A stretch of DNA of 64,000 bases from CAYHVK01 sp964360255 (GTDB lineage Bacteria > Bdellovibrionota > Bdellovibrionia > Bdellovibrionales > UBA1609): assembly GCA_964360255.1 (NCBI GenBank), contig CAYHVK010000001.1, positions 124,001 through 188,000 of the forward strand. Reading direction: 5' to 3'. Positions 15,944 through 24,702 of the stretch are shown here, in pieces; the stretch's first letter is position 1, and every line of letters starts with the position of its first letter. The translations under genes and the position numbers were made by a program. Below the pieces are notes generated by a model that did no database searches, was not told the DNA's origin, and saw nothing but the letters and a program-made list of their open reading frames with translations.

Positions 15944-17086
15944 CTAGCGTTTGCTAGGCGGCGTCCAAACTAGGCCTTCTTTTCCGTTCCACTTGCCGCG
16001 AGGGCGATAGATACGGTTGTTCGTCCATTGCTCGAAAATATGCGCTAACCAACCGCTCACCCGTGAAACCGCGAAGATCGGAGTGTAAAGATCAATTGGA
16101 ATGCCCATGCTGTAATAAACAGTGGCTGAATAGAAATCTACATTCGGTAAGAGGCCTTTTTCAGCCTGAACCGTATCATCGATCAGGGCTGACATTTTGT
16201 ACCAGTGCTCTTCACCTGTCTTCTTCGTGATCTGCTCACTCATCTGACGAAGGATCTTCGCACGTGGATCACCATTTTTATAAACGCGGTGACCGAAGCC
16301 CATTACTTTTTCTTTATTTGCTAAAGCTTCTTTAATCCACTTCACGCAATTTTCGTAGTTGCCGATTTTCTTAAGCATGAGCATCACTTGCTCATTCGCT
16401 CCACCATGAAGTGGACCCTTCAATGCACTGATGGCACTCACGATTGCTGAGTAAACATCACTGAGTGAAGACGCCGTTACACGTGCGGCGAAAGCTGAAC
16501 AGTTGAGTTCGTGATCTGCGTGAAGAATTAAACAAGTATCAAACATCTTAACAAGTTCAGCATCCGGAGCTTTACCATTCAATTGGTTAAAGAAGTTCCA
16601 AGCAATTGATTTTGTCGGATCAGCCTGAACGAATGGTTTGCCTGTGCGTGATCTCTCGAAAAGCGCAACAAGTGGTCCCATCTTCGCTGTTAAACGAACC
16701 GCCACGCGCTTTTGCGCCGCTGGGTCAGTACTCTGTGCATCAGCATCCCAAAGTGCGAGCATTGAAGTCGCAGTTCTCAGCCAAGCCATTGGGTGAACAC
16801 CTTTTGTCGGCATCGCTTGCAATTGACGAACTTGATCGTCGGGTAAAAGCATTTCACGGCCGATTTCAGCCTGTAGCGCCTTCAATTCATTTTCTTTTGG
16901 TAAACGATCATTCCAGAGAAGAAAAACGACTTCTTCAAATGTTGAATGAGCAGCTAAGTCTTCGATCGTGTAACCACGAAAACATAATGTTGCATCCATG
17001 ATTGATGAGATGCCGGTATGGCAAGAAACAACTCCTTCGAGTCCTTTATCAATCGCGCCTTCGTATATTTCTACTGCTTGAGCCAT
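15944..17086 (-). CDS. gltA: Citrate synthase
   Basis: Condenses oxaloacetate and acetyl-CoA in the TCA cycle, 380 residues, the length of the short dimeric (type I) class. Catalytic motifs are visible: LHADHELNCS, GPLHGGANEQV with the first active His, VMGFGHRVYKNGDPRA with the second, and LPNVDFYSATV with the catalytic Asp. GAGGAG lies eight bases before the ATG. It is transcribed after the PP2C-like gene with a 57-base gap and has its own terminator. Confidence 0.95.
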   Translation of the reverse strand: MAQAVEIYEGAIDKGLEGVVSCHTGISSIMDATLCFRGYTIEDLAAHSTFEEVVFLLWNDRLPKENELKALQAEIGREMLLPDDQVRQLQAMPTKGVHPMAWLRTATSMLALWDADAQSTDPAAQKRVAVRLTAKMGPLVALFERSRTGKPFVQADPTKSIAWNFFNQLNGKAPDAELVKMFDTCLILHADHELNCSAFAARVTASSLSDVYSAIVSAISALKGPLHGGANEQVMLMLKKIGNYENCVKWIKEALANKEKVMGFGHRVYKNGDPRAKILRQMSEQITKKTGEEHWYKMSALIDDTVQAEKGLLPNVDFYSATVYYSMGIPIDLYTPIFAVSRVSGWLAHIFEQWTNNRIYRPRGKWNGKEGLVWTPPSKR

Positions 17087-17143
17087 GTGCTCTCCTCTGA
17101 TGTTAGAGACAAAGCTTACTTGAATTCACCCATGCGGGGTAGG

Positions 17144-18043
17144 CTATTTTTTCGCGAGCTTGATAACTCGATCTTTGACCTCTGCGACAACAGCAGTTCG
17201 ATCAGCTGGTGGCTCTTGCCCATTGGTAAATTGGTGCACCTGATAAAAAATTTGATTACGAAGTTCATGCACACCGCGTGATGAATATTCGAGCACAGAC
17301 TTGAAAAGACGGTCTTGACCGAACTCTTGGCCCTCTAAATTACGACTTTCGGCTATACCCTTCGTGCAGAAAATCATTTTGTCGCGCGGGTTCAAAGGCA
17401 CAACATGAGTTTCAAAAGTCGTGGGTGATGTTTTCGACAATGGGCCAGATTTAGATTTGAGAAGCTTCAGCTCCCCACTCGAGTACTCATGCAGCATCGA
17501 AGAAATATTCCCGACCTTGCAGTATGAGAGATTGAATTGACGCCGATCAAAAAGACCGTAAAAAACATCGGCTGTGTCTTCAGCAGATTCGATTGTTGGC
17601 TGCAGCTCGTCAGCAATCATCTTCATAATGAGGTGCGGCTCAGTGCCTTTGCGAGCTTCGAGGCGTCCCGTCATCTTCAAAAGTACAGAGAGAAGCATGG
17701 CCGACATCATATGACCTGAACAGCTCGCCACAATAATACCGAAGTGAGAGCGATCTTGATGCTCGAAGACGTCGAAATAATCACCACCACGAAGGTGTGA
17801 TGGCACAAACTTCATGCTGAATTCAAAGCCCGGAATATTTGGTATCTCTGTTGGTACTAGCTGTCTCTGCACCGCGTGCATAATTTTTAGCTCGTAATTG
17901 AGCTCTGAAATTAGACCTTCGAGTTTACGATTCGCTGTGGATAACTCTTTACGAAAGACACCAATATCCTTCTCACGATCTTGGATTTCGAGTTCGAGGT
18001 CTTTGATTCTTTGTCTGAGTTGTTCTTCACTTCTGTGTGGCAT
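17144..18043 (-). CDS. SpoIIE/RsbU-type PP2C domain protein, degenerate
   Basis: 299 residues: an N-terminal coiled coil (residues 5-60, heptads of charged and Leu residues) followed by a PPM/PP2C domain of the SpoIIE-RsbU class (about 65-290). GGDYFD (86-91) keeps one metal ligand. The other metal-binding positions are changed: the GDVSGHG motif reads ASCSGHM (Asp to S107), TDG reads TKG (Asp to K228) and DDxT reads ADRT (first Asp to A280). It is therefore probably not an active phosphatase but a binding or scaffolding protein in a partner-switching pathway. No sensor domain is attached. Confidence 0.75.
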   Translation of the reverse strand: MPHRSEEQLRQRIKDLELEIQDREKDIGVFRKELSTANRKLEGLISELNYELKIMHAVQRQLVPTEIPNIPGFEFSMKFVPSHLRGGDYFDVFEHQDRSHFGIIVASCSGHMMSAMLLSVLLKMTGRLEARKGTEPHLIMKMIADELQPTIESAEDTADVFYGLFDRRQFNLSYCKVGNISSMLHEYSSGELKLLKSKSGPLSKTSPTTFETHVVPLNPRDKMIFCTKGIAESRNLEGQEFGQDRLFKSVLEYSSRGVHELRNQIFYQVHQFTNGQEPPADRTAVVAEVKDRVIKLAKK

Positions 18044-18140
18044 AGAAAATTGTTCGGCGCATAAGACTTAGAGTCAAGCGTAACGCTCTAGGCCACAGAG
18101 GAAACTTGAAAAAAATACATCCGTCACCTACCACCATAGT

Positions 18141-19013
18141 ATGGTTTTAGACAGCCGCATTACCTGGGAAAAATTAGGACTCGAACTTGAGCTCATCGCT
18201 AAAGAAGAGCCACGCTCACTTCTACCCCTTTTAGTGGCCATCAATTCTTTATTGCAAATGGATGATACCGGACAAGACCGCTGCCTTCGCTCGATCAACT
18301 TCATGACTTACGAACTTGCAGCCATGTGTGAAAAACGAAGCGAAGCCGATCGCTTTCAAACTCTCAATGATTTTCTTTTCACTACACGCGACTTCCGGGT
18401 GAACAGTTTGAATCGCAAAAGTTTGTGCTCAAAAGATTTACTTCTCACTTCAGTTCTTGAAGAACGTGGTGGAGCGGCCATCCCAGTATCTCTTCTCTAC
18501 ATGCACTTAGCCCAAGAATTAGATCTGCCGGTTTTTATTGTGAATCAGCCTCAGTTCAATTTACTCAAATGGGTGCGCGGCTCGAAATGCCAATTTATCG
18601 ATATCGCTGAGCGCGGAAAAATCTTGGATGAAGAAGAACTTCTTCGTCATATGAATTTGCAGCCGAAAGGCTCAACTGCGGCTTGCGATGAAAATAAGTC
18701 TGAAGTGGTCAGTCTCAAAGCTCTGCTTCTCGCCTATCTCACTGATTTAAAAACCGCTTTGCTCCGTGAGAATGAAATTGATTTGGGCCATGCTGTTCTC
18801 AGTATGATTTTAAAAGTTGAGCCGACTAATTTACGTCACTTAGGCGAGAGAGCCCTTCTTCGTAAAACAATGGGTCATCTCAAAGAGGCTCAGCAAGATT
18901 TAAAGCGCTATTTCTCGTTCGTCGATGTTTCTAACGCTCCCACAGAAATTCAAATGGCCTCGAAAGAGATTCAAGCTCTGTCAGCCTCTACGTCTAATGA
19001 AGTTATTCACTAA
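18141..19013 (+). CDS. SirB1-like transglutaminase-fold protein
   Basis: 290 residues. Residues 20-165 match the Transglut_core2 (SirB1) family: a helical start, LNDFLFTTRDFRVNS, then LLTSVLEERGGAAIPVSLLYMHLAQELDLPV. The C-terminal 90 residues hold one or two TPR-like helical pairs (VLSMILKVEPTNLRHLGERA). SirB1 proteins usually lack the transglutaminase triad and have unknown roles. The following DUF1993 gene starts 22 bases later, so they share a transcript. Confidence 0.75.
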   Translation: MVLDSRITWEKLGLELELIAKEEPRSLLPLLVAINSLLQMDDTGQDRCLRSINFMTYELAAMCEKRSEADRFQTLNDFLFTTRDFRVNSLNRKSLCSKDLLLTSVLEERGGAAIPVSLLYMHLAQELDLPVFIVNQPQFNLLKWVRGSKCQFIDIAERGKILDEEELLRHMNLQPKGSTAACDENKSEVVSLKALLLAYLTDLKTALLRENEIDLGHAVLSMILKVEPTNLRHLGERALLRKTMGHLKEAQQDLKRYFSFVDVSNAPTEIQMASKEIQALSASTSNEVIH

Positions 19014-19035
19014 TCCACCAAAAAGAAGGTAAAAT

Positions 19036-19554
19036 ATGAGTCAGCACGTTTACGATACAGTTGTAGTTCAATACTCGAGAAATCTTAAGAACTTGAAGTC
19101 GATGTTACTTAAAGCCCGTGAGTTCGCCCAAGAGCGCAAGTTTGATGAAAATAATTTCTTAGCTCTTCGTGCAGCTCCAGATATGTTTCCGCTGGTTCGA
19201 CAAGTTCAAATCGTAAGTGATATGACTAAAAATGCAGCGGCACTTCTTGCTGGCAAAACTCCACCAGCCATGGAAGACAACGAAACAACACTTGAGCAAT
19301 TGCTCACACGTCTAGATAAAACTATGGCCTTCATCAACGAACAAAAACCAGCCGACTACACGAACTGGACTGAGCAAAAATACACATCAAAACACCGCCC
19401 GGGTTTATTTATGTCAGGCAAAGATTTTTATGATCAGCAAACAGTGCCGAATGTGTACTTTCATATGACGGCCACTTACATGCTTCTTCGCACACACGGC
19501 GTGAATCTAGGGAAGAAAGATTTCTTAGGCGAAGTGAACTGGCAGAAAGCTTAA
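19036..19554 (+). CDS. DUF1993 family protein
   Basis: 172 residues, matching DUF1993 across its length (VVVQYSRNLKNLKSML, APDMFPLVRQVQIVSDM, and the C-terminal VPNVYFHMTATYMLLRTHGV). The family forms a DinB-like four-helix bundle; no biochemical function is established. AAGAAGG precedes the ATG. It sits in a run of three same-strand genes. Confidence 0.8.
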   Translation: MSQHVYDTVVVQYSRNLKNLKSMLLKAREFAQERKFDENNFLALRAAPDMFPLVRQVQIVSDMTKNAAALLAGKTPPAMEDNETTLEQLLTRLDKTMAFINEQKPADYTNWTEQKYTSKHRPGLFMSGKDFYDQQTVPNVYFHMTATYMLLRTHGVNLGKKDFLGEVNWQKA

Positions 19555-19570
19555 TACAGGCAGGTAGAAC

Positions 19571-20119
19571 TTGAAAGAAATTAAAGCGCTATTCATCGCT
19601 ATTCTACTATTGGCATCTGCATCGATTTTTGCTGCACAAAAGACAACTAAAGCTAAAACTATCGTAGACTCTAAACCTACGATAGAAAATGCAGCGGCCG
19701 AAACCCAAAGTAGTATTACGATAACGGGAGACAGAGGAATAGATTACGTTGTAATTGCACCCAATGGAAAGAAAGTGGGATACGATGCAGACAGTAAAGA
19801 AACTTTCGATGAAGTTGAAGGTAGCAATTATTCAAACGAACTCGGCACTGAAAACTTAGATGAACCAAATGCTGCACTTGAAAGGCCCTATCACGTCTAT
19901 TCATCTCCAAATGCACCAATGGATGGCATTTATAAAATAGAAATGTATAGCGATAGAAATGACGAGTACAGCTTTGAAATTAATGTCTTTTACGATGACC
20001 AAAAGCTTAAGATGTTTAAATTTACAGGGCAGCTTAAATCTGGGAAGCGCGAACAGTTTCAGCTTAAGTTCTCGAAAACTAAACCACCAGAACTGATTCG
20101 CCCTAAGGGCGCCAAATAG
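19571..20119 (+). CDS. Secreted protein of unknown function
   Basis: 182 residues starting at TTG (19571), ten bases after the upstream reading frame with CAGGTAG ahead. Residues 1-21 are a signal peptide (ALFIAILLLASASIFA). The mature part begins with a Lys/Thr-rich linker, then a beta-rich domain (ITITGDRGIDYVVIAPNGKKV, later YKIEMYSDRNDEYSFEI) that recalls a C-terminal secretion or binding module. No family named. It is followed by one copy of the 76-base hairpin repeat. Confidence 0.65.
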   Translation: MKEIKALFIAILLLASASIFAAQKTTKAKTIVDSKPTIENAAAETQSSITITGDRGIDYVVIAPNGKKVGYDADSKETFDEVEGSNYSNELGTENLDEPNAALERPYHVYSSPNAPMDGIYKIEMYSDRNDEYSFEINVFYDDQKLKMFKFTGQLKSGKREQFQLKFSKTKPPELIRPKGAK

Positions 20120-20172
20120 ACCGAATCATAGCCAGCCATTCAATTGTAGAAAATTTGAAATTAAAGTTTTAC

Positions 20173-20248
20173 GCATACAGACGACGTTCGATAGTGGGCA
20201 AAGGCACACATACCCGCTCGTGCTCACTATCGAACGTCGTCTGTGTGC
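20173..20248. repeat. 76-base hairpin repeat, copy 1
   Basis: Two 28-base arms (20173-20200 and 20221-20248) pair along their length apart from two G-T positions, around a 20-base loop. The left arm is identical, base for base, to that of a second copy at 56252-56327. Both copies lie between convergent genes. Possibly a mobile palindromic (REP-like) element that also terminates transcription. Confidence 0.85.
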
Positions 20249-20257
20249 AGCAGAAAT

Positions 20258-22009
20258 CTATTTGATTAATTTTAAAGAATTTAAAACGTAAGGCTCGAGA
20301 TTCGGCCACTTCTTAGCCATGGCCATAATCTTTGTCTCGAGTTCAGAGACCCAAGAGCCCTTCATTTTTTTAGCGAAAGCTAATTCTAATACTTCAAAAC
20401 GTAAGAGCCATGCATCTCTGAAGCTTTGATCTACATCGAGTAGATTTAAGAACTTCAAAAGATCGGCTTCTTTATAGCGCTTTGATTTTCTCCAAGCGGC
20501 TGTCTTCAAGTAACCTTTGAAAAGTTTCTTTTGCTCAGCTGAATATGTCTTCTTCGGAATCTTTGCTGCCACGAAATCGTCAGTGAGGCCGTAAGCCTTG
20601 CGATCGGCGGCTCCACCAAAAACAGAAACGACGTTGCAACCGGCGGCCATGTCGAATGTGCCCCACTCAGGTTGAAATAATGTTTCACTGCCCAAAGTTA
20701 CTTTGCAGTCGGCGAAGGCGAAAATTAAATTCTTTCTGTCTTTTTGCAGAATGCTTTTGAGCTTGCCGACGACTTTTACGCCAGAAACATAAACCAATTC
20801 AGCCGGCTTGCCGACGATAAGACCACGAACTTTAAGTTCGCGAGCCGACATCTCAGAGAGACATTTGCTTGCACCCTTTAAATAACCTAGCGGAGTGCCA
20901 TAACCTTCAGCGTGATAATTTTTGCCATGACCTTTGAGCAAAACATTCTGGTAAGAGAGCTGCGTCGGGCCCCCAAGCTGAATATAAGAAATTCCATCTG
21001 GAGCCGTACTTATCGTTTTGAAACTTTTCAAAACGCCAGAAATTTGCAAGCCCGAGTTGAGTTCAATCGTATTCACCGTCTCTGCATCTTGCATACGACC
21101 GAGGCCTACCATTCCGCCACGCACGAATGACATTTCGGCCGCTAAAGCATCGAGACCCTTTTCAAGATCAGTGAAGTCTTTTGCGACAAAAAGCTGAGGT
21201 TGCGGGTCGGTAATATCGTAAGTGTAGCGCGTGCAATTCACCGAGAAAGGAATGCGACGAACTTTACTTGAGAGACAATGACGACTCTCACCGACCGAAG
21301 ACAATAAACCGGCGCCATAAATTTTTGGGTCTTGCATACTGCCAATCAAACCATATTCGGTTGTCCACCAAGCCATGCGCGAAAGCATTGTGGCTTCGGT
21401 GACTTTCACCATAGCTTTATTGGCCTTCTCAAGCTTGTTGTAAGCGTCTTGAATATCTTTTTCAGTGGCGTCGGGATGTTCTTTTAAATCCGAGAGTTCG
21501 CGAATGGCCACGTACTGATCCATATCGCGTTTTGTGATGAGGGCTTTGCTGGCCACTTCGGCGTATTTTTTCAAGTAGCGCGAAAATGGCGCGTGCGCCA
21601 GCATCGGAGCATGGCCAGCAGCTTCGTGAACAATATCAGGAGCCGGAGTGTACTCGAGGTTTTCAACTCTACGCATTTCAGTGGCGATGGGTAAAATTCC
21701 AAAAGCTTGAAGTTCAAGAAAAGCCGCAGGCGGAATAAACCCACTCACGCCAGCCGCGCGCCAACCGAATTTTTTTAAACACTTATCTATATGTGCAATG
21801 CTCGGAATGCGATCAGTTGTGATGCCCGTGGCCTTCACACCTTTACGGTAGCTCGGGTGCGCATTTTTATTATGAAAAGTAGTCAGCTCGCGCAAAATAA
21901 AGCGCCAAACAGCGTGATCTTTGGGAGTGTAACGTCCGAGATTCTGTTTCACTAAATAACGCTTTAAATGGGCCGGAATTCGCTGCAAAGCTTTCATCCG
22001 AAGAAGCAT
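20258..22009 (-). CDS. Biopterin-dependent aromatic amino acid hydroxylase, long form
   Basis: 583 residues. The N-terminal half is the catalytic domain of phenylalanine/tyrosine/tryptophan hydroxylases: the iron ligands are H128 and H133 in PDIVHEAAGHAPML and E218 in WWTTEYGLIG. Most likely it makes tyrosine from phenylalanine. The C-terminal 280 residues are an extension of unknown function found in the long bacterial forms. The gene is the last of a minus-strand operon (polyprenyl synthase, UbiA, RsmJ, this gene; seven bases from RsmJ), an odd setting for an amino acid hydroxylase. Confidence 0.85.
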   Translation of the reverse strand: MLLRMKALQRIPAHLKRYLVKQNLGRYTPKDHAVWRFILRELTTFHNKNAHPSYRKGVKATGITTDRIPSIAHIDKCLKKFGWRAAGVSGFIPPAAFLELQAFGILPIATEMRRVENLEYTPAPDIVHEAAGHAPMLAHAPFSRYLKKYAEVASKALITKRDMDQYVAIRELSDLKEHPDATEKDIQDAYNKLEKANKAMVKVTEATMLSRMAWWTTEYGLIGSMQDPKIYGAGLLSSVGESRHCLSSKVRRIPFSVNCTRYTYDITDPQPQLFVAKDFTDLEKGLDALAAEMSFVRGGMVGLGRMQDAETVNTIELNSGLQISGVLKSFKTISTAPDGISYIQLGGPTQLSYQNVLLKGHGKNYHAEGYGTPLGYLKGASKCLSEMSARELKVRGLIVGKPAELVYVSGVKVVGKLKSILQKDRKNLIFAFADCKVTLGSETLFQPEWGTFDMAAGCNVVSVFGGAADRKAYGLTDDFVAAKIPKKTYSAEQKKLFKGYLKTAAWRKSKRYKEADLLKFLNLLDVDQSFRDAWLLRFEVLELAFAKKMKGSWVSELETKIMAMAKKWPNLEPYVLNSLKLIK

Positions 22010-22016
22010 ACTCTAA

Positions 22017-22694
22017 CTAAGGGCGTTTCGCCAAATAGACATCATAGCGCACAGCTTTACCCTTAAAACTCATACTGGGTTTCGGTAAAACTTCGGGGGC
22101 TGGTAGCGGTCTTTTAACAACTAGGCGATCTACAGCCATTGATAAGGCCAGTTGAGCCAACTCGGCTTCATTTTCGGCGTCATCGCTGACGGCTAAAGCC
22201 TGTAGCAATTGGCTTTCTTTACCTACAGCCGCCGCCTTTTTCTTTTCCGGAAACATCGGATCATAAAAAACGACGTCGACCTTTTCTTTGAGGTTTTTCA
22301 AATAAGACAGTGCATCGGCGTGTACAAAACTGATTCTACCCGTCGTTTTCGCCGTCTCTTTCTGCTCGCCAGCCTGCTTTCTCGCCTCTGCTAAAGCTGA
22401 GTAAATGAAATCGTTGCGCTCAAGACCGACCACATTAAAACCAAGCGCCGCTAAATGAAAAGCATCTCTGGCTAAGCCAACCGTAAGATCTAAAAGCTGC
22501 GGATTCTCTAACTTCAAATTCTTTTTACCGGCGGCTTTTAAAAGTAAATCATCAGAGCCGCCAATTTTAAAACGCTGCGACTGCAGAACCGGAATTTTCA
22601 TTCCGCTGAAATGAATAAATACGTTTTTGTCTTCGACAACAATCTTAGGTTCGCTCAAAACATGTTCCGAATGATGAGCCAGTCGATAATACAA
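22017..22694 (-). CDS. rsmJ: 16S rRNA m2G1516 methyltransferase
   Basis: 225 residues resembling RsmJ: the SAM motif LLDLTVGLARDAFHLAALGFNVVGLER, the catalytic-region FYDPMFPEKKK, LVVKRP near the end. It should methylate a guanine in helix 45 of 16S rRNA. The chosen ATG lies 40 bases inside the end of the UbiA gene; an internal start at residue 32 would lose little. The operon places it between a prenyltransferase and a hydroxylase, so a small-molecule substrate cannot be fully excluded. Confidence 0.8.
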   Translation of the reverse strand: MYYRLAHHSEHVLSEPKIVVEDKNVFIHFSGMKIPVLQSQRFKIGGSDDLLLKAAGKKNLKLENPQLLDLTVGLARDAFHLAALGFNVVGLERNDFIYSALAEARKQAGEQKETAKTTGRISFVHADALSYLKNLKEKVDVVFYDPMFPEKKKAAAVGKESQLLQALAVSDDAENEAELAQLALSMAVDRLVVKRPLPAPEVLPKPSMSFKGKAVRYDVYLAKRP

Positions 22695-23698
22695 AGAATT
22701 GAAAAAATATTATGTAACTTTAAAACATAAAACGGAAACTCTTGGGCTGGCCCTGAAATGGGTGAGTTCACTTTATTGAGTTTGTAGATAACAAATGCAA
22801 CGAAAGCAGCAAAGGCCGGCACGATCCAGTAATTTTCTTTAAAAACATAGAGGCTCAGTAAAATCGTACTCGACACTTCTAACATGAGAAATGATTTTGC
22901 TTTGTCAAAACCTAGACGAACCGAAATCGTACGAATACCCGCTTGATGATCAAGCATGGTCGTCGAGAGGTTTTTGGCTTGAGAATAAACCAGCGCCAAT
23001 AAGCCATAGATCATTCCGATGACTAAAATCGGAAAAGTAATATTTTTAGTGATGGTATACTGAGTGCCAAGAGTCAGAAGTGGTCCCAAAGCAAACACCA
23101 GCGCAATATCAGAGAAGCCAATGCTTTTAAGCCCCACGAACTGATACATAGAACCTAAAGCTCCGAGAGCGGCGCCAAGAGCGGCGAAAACTAAAATACC
23201 GGGATTGTAATAAGATAAATAAAGGCCACCCACGACGGCCAAACTCCATAAGACCCAGGCTGCTCTTAACACTTGATAGGCGCGCACATAACCGCTTTGA
23301 ATCAAGCGACTGCCGCTTTTCTCGTTGATGTGGTCGCGTCCCTGCATGTGATCAAAATAATCATTAAAGGCAAAAGCCGCTCCGTGAAGAAAGAAAATTG
23401 AAAGCATCAAAACCCATTCTTCAGCGTTCGTGACGATTTCAGAACAGTACATCCAGACAATAAGCGTGGGGACAAGAGTGAATGAAAGCAGATCTAGGCG
23501 AAAAAGCTTAAGAAGAATCAAAGCTAAATTGGGTTTTTTAATTTCGCTATCACTTAGAATTTGAAAAGTAATGGATGAGTTGCGCTGCGGACCTTCAAGT
23601 ACAGGCACAGGCAGCGCCACTTCAGTTTTTGAAAAATGACCGCTTAAATATTTTTTGTAGTCAGTGCTCTGACGATCGACGGTGACAAAGCGGCTCAC
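22655..23698 (-). CDS. UbiA-family prenyltransferase
   Basis: Integral membrane prenyltransferase of 347 residues with about eight hydrophobic segments after a 60-residue soluble N-terminal extension not seen in MenA. The first aspartate motif NDYFDHMQGRD is intact. The second, NLSTTMLDHQAGIRT, keeps the last Asp but has Thr where the first is normally found. It is distinct from the MenA at 27456-28340. Its diphosphate donor is presumably made by the polyprenyl synthase immediately upstream (two-base gap). The acceptor is unknown. Confidence 0.8.
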   Translation of the reverse strand: MSRFVTVDRQSTDYKKYLSGHFSKTEVALPVPVLEGPQRNSSITFQILSDSEIKKPNLALILLKLFRLDLLSFTLVPTLIVWMYCSEIVTNAEEWVLMLSIFFLHGAAFAFNDYFDHMQGRDHINEKSGSRLIQSGYVRAYQVLRAAWVLWSLAVVGGLYLSYYNPGILVFAALGAALGALGSMYQFVGLKSIGFSDIALVFALGPLLTLGTQYTITKNITFPILVIGMIYGLLALVYSQAKNLSTTMLDHQAGIRTISVRLGFDKAKSFLMLEVSSTILLSLYVFKENYWIVPAFAAFVAFVIYKLNKVNSPISGPAQEFPFYVLKLHNIFSILCIIDWLIIRNMF

Positions 23699-23700
23699 GC

Positions 23701-24660
23701 TTAAACCTTACGCCAGTAGAGAATTTGCGGCAGCTGTTTAAGATCGGCTTTTAAAGCTTCATAGTTTTCAGTCATGTATTGGCCCAAGTTGTCGAGGTGA
23801 TGCTGATAAAGAGCCATGACCTTTTCATTGTGGGTATCGAACTCTTTAAGACGCAAGAAAAAGAAATCTTCACCGATCACTTTATAAACGTCTTCGAGAG
23901 TTTCACATTTTCTAAATTGCGCCTTCATCTTCTCATCAAGATCATGAGTGAGAAAGGCCGCGAACGAATTCATATAGCCAGATTTTAAGTCACCAAGAAC
24001 AGCCTTGCCTTCGTAATTGCGAATATTGAAATCGAGCAAGTCATCACTGCGCTGAAATAAAATCCCAAGCAGGCTGCCCATTTCGATCAAATTGCGATGC
24101 AGGTCTTCGTTGTTGTTCTCAGCCATAATAAAAGGGGCACGCATGCACCATTTAAAAAGCGAAGCCGTTTTTAAATTATGAACGCGATCGAGCTGCTGAG
24201 CGCTGACATCCCAATCTTCGATCAATGAGTCTTGTATCCATTCGCCCTCAAGAAGATCTGAGATAATTTCTGAAGTGAGCTGAATGAGTTTTAAATTTCC
24301 GTGACGAGAAAGATTCACCATCACGCGCGCGAGCAAGTAATCGCCAGCGAGCACTGCATATTCTGGAGTGTACTTGAGCCAAGCCGCCGTCTTATCGCGA
24401 CGAAGGTGAGAGCGATCAATGAGGTCATCATGTAATAAAGAGGCGTTATGAACGAATTCAATAGTTTGCGCGAGTAAATGAATCTGTGTGGGCTGCAAAC
24501 TCAAATGCTTAGAAATCTTCTGAATGAGCTGACTACGAAAGCCTTTGCCATGAGAAAAAAGGTCGTCATAAAGCGCGTTCAGCTTCGGCAAGTAACTCGG
24601 GAAATCATCGGGGGCGTAAACCTTTAAGTTCATTGGGAAACTTCTAGCAGATTGACTCAT
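23701..24660 (-). CDS. Polyprenyl diphosphate synthase
   Basis: Trans-prenyltransferase of 319 residues that extends allylic diphosphates into the isoprenoid tail of menaquinone or a related lipid. Both aspartate-rich motifs are present: LLHDDLIDRSHLRR and QRSDDLLDF. The residues before the first motif are VHNAS, without bulky aromatics at -4/-5, which fits a long-chain (C30-C40) product. Its start codon lies inside a small inverted repeat. It heads the operon with UbiA and lies back to back with the thioesterase gene. Confidence 0.85.
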   Translation of the reverse strand: MSQSARSFPMNLKVYAPDDFPSYLPKLNALYDDLFSHGKGFRSQLIQKISKHLSLQPTQIHLLAQTIEFVHNASLLHDDLIDRSHLRRDKTAAWLKYTPEYAVLAGDYLLARVMVNLSRHGNLKLIQLTSEIISDLLEGEWIQDSLIEDWDVSAQQLDRVHNLKTASLFKWCMRAPFIMAENNNEDLHRNLIEMGSLLGILFQRSDDLLDFNIRNYEGKAVLGDLKSGYMNSFAAFLTHDLDEKMKAQFRKCETLEDVYKVIGEDFFFLRLKEFDTHNEKVMALYQHHLDNLGQYMTENYEALKADLKQLPQILYWRKV

Positions 24661-24669
24661 TCAGTCAAT
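24651..24669. promoter_or_regulatory. Inverted repeat over the polyprenyl synthase start
   Basis: ATTGACT, five bases, AGTCAAT, perfect seven-base arms with the ATG of the minus-strand gene in the centre, within the 42-base gap to the divergent thioesterase. It may be a shared operator or a start-occluding hairpin. Confidence 0.4.
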
Positions 24670-24702
24670 GATTTCCACCGGGTTTTATGAGATGGATTCC
24701 CT

